A stretch of DNA of 64,000 nt. Origin: UBA685 sp049890215. Its GTDB lineage: Bacteria > Pseudomonadota > Alphaproteobacteria > Puniceispirillales > Puniceispirillaceae. Below the pieces are notes generated by a model that worked only from the letters and a program-made list of their open reading frames with translations, was not told the DNA's origin and made no database searches. Numbering within the stretch: position 1 is the stretch's first letter; each line of letters starts with the position of its first letter. Position numbers and translations under genes: made by a program. Shown in pieces: positions 1-7,669 of the stretch. The DNA lies in assembly GCA_049890215.1 (NCBI GenBank), contig JBMHBX010000064.1, forward strand, positions 1 to 64,000, read 5' to 3'.

Positions 1-237
1 GTCTATGAAGGCGAAATGCAGGTAGGTGATAAGGTGATAGCAGCCCATCAGCTTGGTGTGTTTGGACAAAAAGGCGCTCTTCGCCTGAAAGCAGGTGCGC
101 AAAATGCAGGATGCCTTGTCATGGCAGGCAAGCCAATCGGAGAGCCTGTTGCAAAAATGGGGCCTTTTGTGATGAATACTGAGGCTGAAATCAGACAAGC
201 GGTACAAGATTACAGAGCAGGACGCTTTGCCAATTAA
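1..237 (+). CDS. Pirin family protein, C-terminal part (5' end outside window)
   Basis: The reading frame is open from base 1, so the gene begins before the window and only about the last 78 residues are seen. The end of the protein carries the typical pirin C-terminal sequence, with GEPV followed by GPFVMNTEAEIRQA and a DYRAGRF-type tail. Pirins are bicupin proteins. Some act as quercetinases or as redox-sensitive regulators, but the substrate cannot be told from the C-terminal domain alone. The metal-binding N-terminal cupin is not in the window. Confidence 0.85.
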   Translation, partial: VYEGEMQVGDKVIAAHQLGVFGQKGALRLKAGAQNAGCLVMAGKPIGEPVAKMGPFVMNTEAEIRQAVQDYRAGRFAN

Positions 238-308
238 AAAGGCGGCGACAAGCCAGAGTCTTTGGCGTTTATCTTGCGATAGATTACTTTGCCCATCCGG
301 TTTTTATG

Positions 309-323
309 TTAAGCTAATCTTAA
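309..323. promoter_or_regulatory. Possible CtrA-type site TTAA-N7-TTAA
   Basis: TTAA, seven bases (gctaatc), then TTAA lies about 70 bases upstream of the siaA-like start. TTAA-N7-TTAA is the known full CtrA box of alphaproteobacteria. The motif has only eight fixed bases, and one or two chance hits are expected in an AT-leaning 64 kb window, so support is weak. No ctrA gene is visible here. Confidence 0.25.
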
Positions 324-331
324 TGAAGGTT

Positions 332-344
332 TGCTAAATTAGCA
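332..344. promoter_or_regulatory. Palindrome TGCTAA-a-TTAGCA upstream of siaA-like gene
   Basis: This perfect 6-bp inverted repeat with a one-base centre lies about 47 bases before the siaA-like start codon. The first 11 bases, TGCTAAATTAG, recur upstream of the opposing siaB-like operon at 4560-4570. A shared operator for the two transcription units is an inference. Confidence 0.35.
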
Positions 345-390
345 TAATCGTTAAGGTTCATTTTTATCAGCCACGGACAGGGTAAGGGTT

Positions 391-2271
391 TTGGCAGCGC
401 CTATTAAACAAGAGACAATACCGGCATTTGGTGGCTTGTTTTCGCGGATCGTTATCGCTGCTTCGGTAAGTGCGATCATCGCTGTGGCGGTGATTACCAG
501 TTTTTTTGGCCTTTATCTTGAAAGCCAGTCAGCGCGTGAAGCGCAAAGGCGCCTTGAGCGGTCGATTGCAGTGCTTGCACCAGTGGTTGACGGGGCCATG
601 GCGCAAGATGATATGGCAACTGCCCGTCAGATTTTGGTGAATCTCATCGAAGAAGAAGGGGTGGTTTGTGTTGATTACAGAGCGCCCTGGGCTGAAGAGG
701 CAGATATCAGGGAAATCTTAAGATTACCGGAAGGCGGTTGTGCGAATTTTAATGAGCATAATACAAGCTTTATGGAAGTGGCGATAAATTCATCAAGCCA
801 GGGCGCCTATCGTTTTTATATCGATAAGCGGTATTTTTCAGATAACAGAAATGAGCAATTATTCAGGATGGCCGTTACATCTGCCATTACCTTGATCATT
901 GTCTTCATGATGCTGGCAGTCGTGTTTCACTGGCTTGTTCTGCGCCCGTTACGCAATTTGCAGTCAGCTATGGTTGCCTCACAGCCATCAAAGCCGGTTT
1001 TGGCTGATATATACAGGCCAGATGAAATAGGCGCAGTCAGTCGCACCTATAATAAATTGGCGGCCGCCTCACGGATTTATTTTGCACGTCTTGAAAAAAG
1101 CCAGAAGAATCTGCGCTCGTCTGAAACAAAATTCAAAGATATGGCCGAAATTTCAGGAGACTGGTTTTATGAGATGGATTCTGAGTTTCGCTTTACCTAT
1201 ATCTCTGACAGGTTTTTTGAAATCACAAATATCCTGCCAGATGAGGTGATTGGCAAAACGCGCACAGAGCTGGTTGGTGAAAAGGCCAATGAGGCAAACT
1301 GGCAGCAACATTTGCAGGATCTGGCACAAAGGCAGCCTTTTAAGAATTTTGAATATCCATTCCATGTGCTGGGAAAGGAAACTGTTATCCTGCGCATTAA
1401 TGGCAAGCCATTATGGGATGAAGAGGGCGTGTTTATCGGATATCGCGGCACAGGAACTGATGTCACAGATATCACAAGAGACAGACAATTATTAGAAGAG
1501 ACAAATCGCAATTTTGGCGAATCAGTCAGCTATGCGTCTGATATCCAAAGAGGTTTGTTGCCTGATACAGACAAGCTGAATGAGTATTTTGGCAAATCAG
1601 TGTTGCTGTGGCAGCCAAAGGATCTGGTCGGCGGGGATTTTTACTGGATTGGCCAGATGGGTGGTGCGCGTTATATGGTCTTTTTTGACTGTACCGGCCA
1701 TGGGGTGCCGGGGGCATTAATGACGCTTGTCACTGTCTCTGTCATTGAAAAAATTGTGGCTGCCTCGCCTTTTGCATTGCCGGCGCCGCAGATGCTTGAA
1801 CAAATCCATCAGGGGGTTTGCGCCCAGCTTGGGATCACAAAAGATAAGTCAGGCAAAGACGGGCTCGATTGTGCGGTGATAAAATTAGATAATAGTGAAG
1901 GCCAGCTTGAATTTGCCGGCGCCTCATTAGATTTGATGGTTGTGGCAGATGATGGCACGGTCACAAGATTGCGTGGATCACGCCACACGATAGGTTATCG
2001 CCTTTATGATGAGCCGCGCCAGTTTGACAGCCATAATTGCCAGTTATCAGGTCATAGCTTTGTGTTGATAACAGACGGGCTTGCCACACAAATTGGTGAG
2101 CAGACAAAGCGTGTTCTTGGCACAAGGCGTATTATTGAGGCGCTGCAATCTGCCGGTGATAACAGCCCGGCAAAATTAACAAGAGCGCTCGGTCTGTGCC
2201 TGAAAAGATGGCAGGGCAGTGAAGAGCGCCGTGATGATGTCACCATTTTAGCATTTCGCCCTTATGAGTGA
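391..2271 (+). CDS. SiaA-like membrane protein phosphatase (HAMP-PAS-PP2C/SpoIIE)
   Basis: This is a 626-residue sensor phosphatase with a TTG start. Transmembrane segments lie near residues 18-42 and 160-184 and enclose a periplasmic sensor domain of about 115 residues. A HAMP region follows at about 183-235, then a PAS domain at about 245-365, and a PP2C/SpoIIE-type phosphatase domain at about 385-626. Metal-binding acidic residues are visible in GGDFYW (D416), FFDCTGHGVPG (D433), LITDGL and RRDDVTI. The architecture matches SiaA and RsbU-type phosphatases that dephosphorylate a partner switch protein. The gene faces an operon encoding SiaB- and SiaC-like proteins, so the likely substrate is the SiaC-like protein at 3593-3970. 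Compared with Pseudomonas SiaA, the PAS domain appears to be extra. What it senses is unknown. Confidence 0.85.
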   Translation: MAAPIKQETIPAFGGLFSRIVIAASVSAIIAVAVITSFFGLYLESQSAREAQRRLERSIAVLAPVVDGAMAQDDMATARQILVNLIEEEGVVCVDYRAPWAEEADIREILRLPEGGCANFNEHNTSFMEVAINSSSQGAYRFYIDKRYFSDNRNEQLFRMAVTSAITLIIVFMMLAVVFHWLVLRPLRNLQSAMVASQPSKPVLADIYRPDEIGAVSRTYNKLAAASRIYFARLEKSQKNLRSSETKFKDMAEISGDWFYEMDSEFRFTYISDRFFEITNILPDEVIGKTRTELVGEKANEANWQQHLQDLAQRQPFKNFEYPFHVLGKETVILRINGKPLWDEEGVFIGYRGTGTDVTDITRDRQLLEETNRNFGESVSYASDIQRGLLPDTDKLNEYFGKSVLLWQPKDLVGGDFYWIGQMGGARYMVFFDCTGHGVPGALMTLVTVSVIEKIVAASPFALPAPQMLEQIHQGVCAQLGITKDKSGKDGLDCAVIKLDNSEGQLEFAGASLDLMVVADDGTVTRLRGSRHTIGYRLYDEPRQFDSHNCQLSGHSFVLITDGLATQIGEQTKRVLGTRRIIEALQSAGDNSPAKLTRALGLCLKRWQGSEERRDDVTILAFRPYE

Positions 2272-2280
2272 CAGCCGCGA

Positions 2281-2583
2281 TTATTCTGATTTATCGATCG
2301 CGATTTTGACAGATGCGGTGGTGCTTAAAGTCTGCGGGCTGAATCGGCGCGGGACGGCAGAGGCGCCCTCCATAGAGGCTTGCACCCATTCCATCGCATC
2401 TTCATCCGGATATTCCCAGATTTCAAATATCATAAGGGGATCATCATCTGACTGATACAGACGATAACGCATGTCAACGGCAGCGATACGATCTTCGATT
2501 AAAGCAGCTGATTCGATAAAGGCTTGTGCATCAGTCTCGGTTTTGAATTGTCTTTGATATATGCGTACAATTTCCGGTTTCAT
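2281..2583 (-). CDS. Small ABM-like (dimeric alpha-beta barrel) protein, last gene of the sia-like operon
   Basis: This 100-residue protein has the pattern of antibiotic-biosynthesis-monooxygenase-like folds: an opening strand (EIVRIYQRQF), a helix rich in A, E and I, strands with RYRLYQSDDDPLMIFEIWEY, and a helix beginning EDAMEWVQ. Its start overlaps the stop of the cyclase gene by four bases (ATGA), which suggests translational coupling. ABM-like proteins can be enzymes, ligand binders or regulatory subunits, and no catalytic residues can be named here. A role as an accessory or ligand sensor of the cyclase is only an inference. The fold assignment itself is moderate, since it rests on pattern and length alone. 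Confidence 0.55.
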   Translation of the reverse strand: MKPEIVRIYQRQFKTETDAQAFIESAALIEDRIAAVDMRYRLYQSDDDPLMIFEIWEYPDEDAMEWVQASMEGASAVPRRFSPQTLSTTASVKIAIDKSE

Positions 2584-3578
2584 GATTTTGCCTTTGTCTG
2601 ATGTTGTGAGATCGTGGCAAGGGCTGATTGTAATAGCTCTGTGACCTTTTCGGGATGATTTACCGCTGAGGGATCAAAATAAAAACGATAGCCATCTGCT
2701 GAGGCCGTAATGGTCTGATTTTGCCAGTCCTGTTGATTCAAAGACGCGCTATATAAGGTAATCGGGTGTTTGTGACCTGATAAAATCGTTGTCTGATCTT
2801 CATGGCACAGATAATGATCACGCACTGTCATATAGGTATCATCAGCGATTAAAATTTCATTCGGCTTTGCCAGAGACTGAATACGTGCAGCGCTGTTAAC
2901 GGCGGTGCCGATGGCTGTGTAATGCAATCTTTCATGTGAGCCAAAATTGCCCACATTGCAATAGCCTGTCGCAATGCCCATACGTACATTAAAAGGCTGA
3001 CTCATCCCCTGAGAGGCCCATTTTGAGCGCAAAATTTCAAGGCTTTGCTGCATTTCAATAGCCATGCCAACCGCACGTCTGGCATCATCTTCTATGCCTT
3101 TTGAGCGTGGCGCCCCAAAGAAGATCACAATTGCATCACCAATAAATTGATCAAGCGTGCCTTCCCATTTTGTGCAAATCTCTGTCATGACTGTAAAATA
3201 TTCAGTCATTAAAGGGGCAAGGCGTTCTGGCTCCAGCCTTTCTGTAATGGTGGTAAAACCAACAACATCTGAAAAAAAGACAGTGATTTTCTCACGGCTG
3301 TTTTTCGGGATTTGTTCTGCCCCATCTGTCATCAGGGTCTGGACAACCGCATCAGGGACAAAGCGCGATAAATTGCGTAACAGATTTTCCATCGCCTTGT
3401 TGGCTTCTGTCAGCTTGGCTTCGGTATTATCTGATAATTTGGTCAGATGATTTAACTGGCGCGCTTGTTTGTCATACAGAGATTTCAGCTCTGTTAAGCT
3501 GTTTAGGAGCGCCGCATTATCTGTTGGCGCCTGACTAAGCTGTTCCTGGATATGTTGTAGTAATTCATCTGGTTTCAT
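2580..3578 (-). CDS. Class III adenylate/guanylate cyclase in a sia-like operon
   Basis: This 332-residue cytosolic protein has no transmembrane segment. Residues 1-65 form a helical or coiled-coil N-terminus, residues 66-90 resemble the usual linker before cyclase domains, and the catalytic domain spans about 95-275. Both metal-binding aspartates are present (FFSDVVGFT, D104; FIGDA, D148). The transition-state Asn and Arg lie in AVNSAAR (N228, R232). The purine-specifying lysine position is Gln144 and its partner position is Thr221, so ATP versus GTP preference cannot be read from sequence. The gene lies 14 bases after a SiaC-like gene, in the operon slot that a GGDEF diguanylate cyclase (SiaD) fills in Pseudomonas. 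It is therefore the probable output enzyme of the switch. Confidence 0.9.
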   Translation of the reverse strand: MKPDELLQHIQEQLSQAPTDNAALLNSLTELKSLYDKQARQLNHLTKLSDNTEAKLTEANKAMENLLRNLSRFVPDAVVQTLMTDGAEQIPKNSREKITVFFSDVVGFTTITERLEPERLAPLMTEYFTVMTEICTKWEGTLDQFIGDAIVIFFGAPRSKGIEDDARRAVGMAIEMQQSLEILRSKWASQGMSQPFNVRMGIATGYCNVGNFGSHERLHYTAIGTAVNSAARIQSLAKPNEILIADDTYMTVRDHYLCHEDQTTILSGHKHPITLYSASLNQQDWQNQTITASADGYRFYFDPSAVNHPEKVTELLQSALATISQHQTKAKS

Positions 3579-3592
3579 GAGTGATCACGCCA

Positions 3593-3970
3593 TCATAAAT
3601 CAAGGATTTCCACCTTGATATGAGAAGTGTCTGATGAGATATCCTGCGCAAATTCGCGTGTGATATCATCATCCGGGTCACAATACCATAACACAGGCAT
3701 ATCGCGGCCGGTGGCTGCTGCCTCATCAAGCAGGTCAAGGAGTTCCATAAGAGCGCGCGCTGAGCTTGAATTGAAATAGGTCAGTTTAATTTTGGTTGTG
3801 AGCGCCGCTTTATCATTCGCAAAATAAGCCTCTAATGCGTTATGAATTTGTGCATAAAAAGAGGGCACATCTTCTGGATAAGATTCGCCGGCTAATAATA
3901 ACGTGCCTGCGGTGGCATCAAGGATGACTTGCGGGGTGCGGGCGGTCGATTCACATGAAAAAGATGTCAT
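3593..3970 (-). CDS. SiaC-like switch protein (DUF1987)
   Basis: This 125-residue protein resembles SiaC: an N-terminal GTLLLAGESYPED strand region, a long helix, then KIKLTYFNSSSARALMELLDLLDEA. In Pseudomonas aeruginosa SiaC, Thr68 in a matching YLNTSS segment is phosphorylated by SiaB and dephosphorylated by SiaA. Here the same numbered position is Ser68 in YFNSSS. The unphosphorylated Pseudomonas protein binds and activates the diguanylate cyclase SiaD. Lying between a SiaB-like kinase gene and a class III cyclase gene, this protein is inferred to control the cyclase. The gap to the cyclase gene is 14 bases and to the kinase gene 22 bases, which supports one operon. Confidence 0.85.
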   Translation of the reverse strand: MTSFSCESTARTPQVILDATAGTLLLAGESYPEDVPSFYAQIHNALEAYFANDKAALTTKIKLTYFNSSSARALMELLDLLDEAAATGRDMPVLWYCDPDDDITREFAQDISSDTSHIKVEILDL

Positions 3971-3992
3971 ATGTCTATTTATCCTTTCAGTC

Positions 3993-4547
3993 TTACACTG
4001 TGGCCTTGATCATAAACAGATTATAATCGCCTTTATCTTTCATAACCTCACAAGATAAAGGCAAAGAGGAACGCCGCGCGATCTCTATCAGACCCAAAGA
4101 GGCACCTTTGGAGGTTTCTTCTACAGGCTCACGTAACTTGTTACGATACATTTGGCGTAATTCATCAGCGCTGCAAGTGGCAAGGTCGTTGATTCTGTCC
4201 TGTAAAATTTGCGCTTCATTATCTGTTACAAAATTACCTGCCATAACGGAAAGATTGTCGCCTGTCTGGGAGATCATCACAATGCCAAAGGCCGGTTTTT
4301 CCAGAGCATCGCTCTGGGCAGGCTGTGGGCCGTCATCACCATAGCGTATGATATTTTGCATCAATTCCACAAAAATAGAAAAGATATTGCGGATTTGATT
4401 ATGGTCACTGATATGGTTTGACAAGCGTTCGCGCAGCGTGTCACCAACGGCACGCAAAATCTCTTCTGATACATAGCCTGAATAGCTGAGGACAAATTCG
4501 TCATTCAGCAAAAGATGGCTTAGTTGATTAAAGCGCTGAAAATCCAT
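3993..4547 (-). CDS. SiaB-like kinase (DUF6272, GHKL-type fold)
   Basis: This 184-residue protein resembles SiaB. An N-box-like segment FVELMQNIIRYG (E61, N65) and a glycine-rich SKGASLGLIEIARR segment (about 147-159) are the ATP-binding marks of a GHKL-type kinase fold, similar to anti-sigma serine kinases. It is the first gene of the minus-strand operon siaB-siaC-cyclase-ABM. By family knowledge it should phosphorylate the SiaC-like protein, opposing the membrane phosphatase at 391-2271. The start ATG sits in the region carrying the motif shared with the siaA promoter. Confidence 0.8.
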   Translation of the reverse strand: MDFQRFNQLSHLLLNDEFVLSYSGYVSEEILRAVGDTLRERLSNHISDHNQIRNIFSIFVELMQNIIRYGDDGPQPAQSDALEKPAFGIVMISQTGDNLSVMAGNFVTDNEAQILQDRINDLATCSADELRQMYRNKLREPVEETSKGASLGLIEIARRSSLPLSCEVMKDKGDYNLFMIKATV

Positions 4548-4559
4548 AATCTATAGTCA

Positions 4560-4570
4560 TGCTAAATTAG
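4560..4570. promoter_or_regulatory. TGCTAAATTAG motif upstream of the siaB-like operon
   Basis: These 11 bases are identical to 332-342 upstream of the siaA-like gene. Here they lie 13 bases before the siaB-like start codon on the other strand, so a bound protein would overlap the promoter or leader. The last two bases of the palindrome are not conserved. The operator role is inferred. Confidence 0.3.
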
Positions 4571-4779
4571 AAAAAATTCAAGAAAATTCGGCGCCTTGTG
4601 ATGATTCCAAAGGCCCATTTTTTGCGGCGCCTAAGAGATGCTTTGCGCGCCTCGCAGGTGGCGGCAATCACTTAAGGTCAGCGTCATCAGCATGACAGAC
4701 ATCACTGCATGATATGATAACAGACCGGCAGCATGAGCTGTGATGATCAGTGCTTAAAATTGCTATTTAAGATTGATTT

Positions 4780-5187
4780 TTATGACTGGTACCATGGCAG
4801 GCCGCGTGCGCGCCATCCCTCAATGCTGTTGCGGTGACCATTTTGGTCAACACGTCCTTCAAAACCTTCTGTCATATTGGTGAGATTGGTAAAGCCATGT
4901 TCTGCCAGTAACTTGCACGCATCTGCTGAACGTCCGCCAATACGACACATGATAATGACAGGGGTATCAGGCGCGGCGTAATTTTTGATTTGCGTTACAA
5001 AATCAGGGTTGCGCTGATGTTGGCTGTCTGTCCATTCCACAAGCAGGGTTTTTTTGCCCAATGATGATAAATCTGCGATTCCTGTTAAATCCCATTCTAT
5101 TTTTGCGCGGCAATCCACAAGAAGTGTTTTTGGATCAGAGGCCAATATTTCAAAACAGGATTTCGGATCTTTTTCGTCAAACATCAC
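4780..5187 (-). CDS. Rhodanese-like domain protein
   Basis: This 135-residue single-domain rhodanese has the usual VDCRAKIEWDLTGI strand-loop and the active-site loop CRIGGRS, with the catalytic cysteine in IIMCRIGGRSADACKLL. The C-terminal segment GFEGRVDQNGHRN and GWRARGLPW is common in alphaproteobacterial rhodaneses of this length. It is likely a cytoplasmic sulfur-carrier or thiosulfate/persulfide transferase. It is divergent from the acuI gene, with about 95 bases between the starts. Proximity to DMSP genes could suggest a link with reduced sulfur, but that is speculative. Confidence 0.85.
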   Translation of the reverse strand: MMFDEKDPKSCFEILASDPKTLLVDCRAKIEWDLTGIADLSSLGKKTLLVEWTDSQHQRNPDFVTQIKNYAAPDTPVIIMCRIGGRSADACKLLAEHGFTNLTNMTEGFEGRVDQNGHRNSIEGWRARGLPWYQS

Positions 5188-5282
5188 AAATCATCTTATC
5201 GAATAAAATTACTTGCTTGAACAGGTGATTGCCTTCACCATGAGCAGGTTTTCAAATCCACTATACCCATGCCATAGGTGAT

Positions 5283-6287
5283 ATGACAATGTTCAAAGCG
5301 TTAATTGTTTCAAAATCAGAAGAGACCCCTTTTTCAGCTGCTATTCAGGAGGTTGATCAGTCATTTTTGTCAGATGAGGGTGAGGTATTGGTCAAAGTGG
5401 CCTATAGCACTGTCAATTATAAAGACGGGCTTGTGCTAAATGGCAAGGGCGGGCTTGTGCGTGATTATCCGCGCATTCCCGGTATTGATTTTTCAGGGAC
5501 AGTCGAATCATCACGTGATTCGCGTTATCAGCCAGGTGATAAGGTCATTTTAACAGGATGGCGCGTTGGTGAGGCATGGCATGGTGGTTATGCCCATTAT
5601 GCAAAGGTAAAGGCAGATTGGCTTGTGCCTTTGCCAGAGGGGCTGAGCCTTGAACAGGCAATGGCTGTTGGTACGGCCGGTCTGACAGCGGTATTTGCCA
5701 TTCAGGCGCTGGAAGCACAAGGTCTTCAGCCTGATAAGGGGCCTGTTCTGGTCACAGGCGTATCTGGCGGTGTGGGATCTGTGGCAGCGGCCATGTTAAA
5801 AGCATCAGCTTATGAGGTGGCAGGTGTGACAGGACGTGCGGCGTCCATGCAAGATTATCTTACATCACTGGGCGTATCAGAGATCATTGAGCGCGCCGAG
5901 ATAGCTGAGGCGATTGCACGTCCAATGGAAAGTGCGCGTTGGGCAGGTTGCATTGATTCTGTTGGCGGGGAAATGCTTGCCCGTATTTTGGGCCAGTTAC
6001 AATATGGCGCAAGCGCTGCTGCGATTGGCAATGCGGGCGGTGTCGCGGTGCCTGCTAATATCATTCCGTTTTTGTTGCGCGGTGTGAATCTTCTCGGGAT
6101 TGATTCTGTCATGCGCCCTTATGCAGAACGTATCTCAGCCTGGGATCGTATTGCCAAAGATATGCCGCACTCTTTGCTGGCAGATATGACAGACGTCATC
6201 AGTCTTGATGATGTGCCAGAGGCAGGCAAACAGATCCTGTCAGGTCAGGTGAAGGGGCGTCTTGTGGTGGATGTCCAAAATAGCTAG
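5283..6287 (+). CDS. acuI: Acryloyl-CoA reductase (NADPH), AcuI family
   Basis: This 334-residue medium-chain dehydrogenase/reductase of the YhdH/AcuI branch lacks the zinc ligands of alcohol dehydrogenases. Diagnostic stretches are YSTVNYKDGL, IPGIDFSGTVE, LTGWRVGEA...GGYA, VKADWLVPLPEGL, the NADPH-binding VTGVSGGVGSVA, and RGVNLLGIDSVM. AcuI reduces toxic acryloyl-CoA to propionyl-CoA after DMSP cleavage and acrylate activation. Two genes downstream lies dddP, which supports this role. The start could be the first ATG or the ATG two codons later, which matches the usual MF- N-terminus; AGGTGA lies just upstream. Confidence 0.92.
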   Translation: MTMFKALIVSKSEETPFSAAIQEVDQSFLSDEGEVLVKVAYSTVNYKDGLVLNGKGGLVRDYPRIPGIDFSGTVESSRDSRYQPGDKVILTGWRVGEAWHGGYAHYAKVKADWLVPLPEGLSLEQAMAVGTAGLTAVFAIQALEAQGLQPDKGPVLVTGVSGGVGSVAAAMLKASAYEVAGVTGRAASMQDYLTSLGVSEIIERAEIAEAIARPMESARWAGCIDSVGGEMLARILGQLQYGASAAAIGNAGGVAVPANIIPFLLRGVNLLGIDSVMRPYAERISAWDRIAKDMPHSLLADMTDVISLDDVPEAGKQILSGQVKGRLVVDVQNS

Positions 6288-6310
6288 GAGATAACAAACA
6301 AGGAGGCATT

Positions 6311-7537
6311 ATGGCGCTTATTCAAAAGGTTGTTTTTCACAATCGTGATGGTGTGAGTTTGTCTGGCCGGTTGAATTTACCAGTTGGACAATATCGTGGC
6401 AGTGCTGTGTTTGCCCATTGTTTTACCTGTTCCAAAGATAGTTTGGCCGCGGTGCGTCTGGCTGAGGCTTTGGCGCAAAGCGGGATCGCTGTGTTGCGAT
6501 TTGATTTTACCGGCCTCGGGCAATCAGATGGTGATTTTGGCAGTTCAGGATTTGGCGGCAATCTGGCTGATTTAGAAGATGCCTGCGCCTTTATGGGATC
6601 TCATTATCGTGCGCCTGATATTTTGATTGGTCATTCTCTGGGCGGGGCAGCGGTGTTGGCTCTGGCAGGGTCTGTACCATCTGTCAAAGGGGTTGCGACT
6701 ATTGGCGCGCCTGCGGCGGCCTCTCATGTGTTGCATTTATTTGCCGGACAAGAAGAGGAGATAAAACAAAAAGGCAGAGCTGAGATATCTATTGGCGGGC
6801 GCCCCTTTGCCATTGAGGCGTCATTTATTGAGGATTTGCAGGCCCGTCATTCATTATCTCATATCTCAGATTTGAGGGCTGATCTGCTGATTATGCATGC
6901 ACCGCAAGATGATATTGTCAGCATTGATAATGCCGCACAGATATATGGGGCGGCTAAACATCCGAAAAGTTTTGTCTCTCTTGACAGGGCTGATCATCTG
7001 TTGCGCAAAAGCCAGGATGCGCGCTTTGCGGCCAACATGATCTCTGCCTGGGCAAGCCGCCTTGTTGAGGTTCGTGAGGCACTGCCGCCTGCCAAAGAAG
7101 GTGAGGTGGCGGTGATGTCGAGCCCTGACGGGCCTTTTGCCCATAATATTTCAGCCGGCCCTCATCTGTTACGCGCTGATGAGCCTGTGTCAGTGCCGGG
7201 CGGGCTTGAGTCTGGTCCTGCGCCTTATGATTTTTTACTGGCAGGGCTTGGCGCTTGTACAGCGATGACTCTTCGTATGTATGCATTGCGCAAAAACTGG
7301 CCTCTGGAAGAGGTGATGGTGCGTCTTACCCATGAAAAAAATCACGCAACAGATAGTCGTAAGCAAGATGAGACGCAGGATACATCTGCTGCGCGCCTTG
7401 ATCATATGAAGCGTATCATTACGATACACGGCCCTCTTGATGAGGCGCAAATCGCAAGATTACTTGAAATTGCTGATAAATGTCCTGTGCATAAATCACT
7501 TGAGGCAGGTGTGCATGTCTCAACCAGTTTGGGGTGA
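6311..7537 (+). CDS. Bifunctional alpha/beta hydrolase - OsmC family protein
   Basis: This 408-residue fusion follows acuI after 23 bases, with a strong AAGGAGG site. Residues 1-250 form an alpha/beta hydrolase with the nucleophile elbow GHSLGG and later Asp and His candidates in HAPQDDIVS and DRADHLL. Residues about 265-408 form an OsmC/Ohr-like domain with a peroxidatic-type cysteine in LGACTAMTLRMYA and a second cysteine in CPVHKSLE. OsmC domains reduce organic peroxides. The hydrolase partner could release the substrate. This fusion is known as a family in proteobacteria. Its place between acuI and dddP suggests protection against reactive products of DMSP or acrylate metabolism, but this is inference. 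Confidence 0.88.
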   Translation: MALIQKVVFHNRDGVSLSGRLNLPVGQYRGSAVFAHCFTCSKDSLAAVRLAEALAQSGIAVLRFDFTGLGQSDGDFGSSGFGGNLADLEDACAFMGSHYRAPDILIGHSLGGAAVLALAGSVPSVKGVATIGAPAAASHVLHLFAGQEEEIKQKGRAEISIGGRPFAIEASFIEDLQARHSLSHISDLRADLLIMHAPQDDIVSIDNAAQIYGAAKHPKSFVSLDRADHLLRKSQDARFAANMISAWASRLVEVREALPPAKEGEVAVMSSPDGPFAHNISAGPHLLRADEPVSVPGGLESGPAPYDFLLAGLGACTAMTLRMYALRKNWPLEEVMVRLTHEKNHATDSRKQDETQDTSAARLDHMKRIITIHGPLDEAQIARLLEIADKCPVHKSLEAGVHVSTSLG

Positions 7538-7669
7538 GATAAAAGATGATCCCTTCAAAATCGACAGAGATAGGCGCATTTGAGGAAATAGACGCCCATT
7601 TGGCATGTCTAGATAATAGGGAGTTATGAAAAACGGGACGGCAATGATAGTGGTTTTGGGAGATATATC

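Noticed and set aside
5240..5275. tRNA-like segment GGTTTTCAAATCC upstream of acuI
   Set aside because: No matching acceptor, D-arm or anticodon stem surrounds it. No tRNA was found elsewhere in the window.
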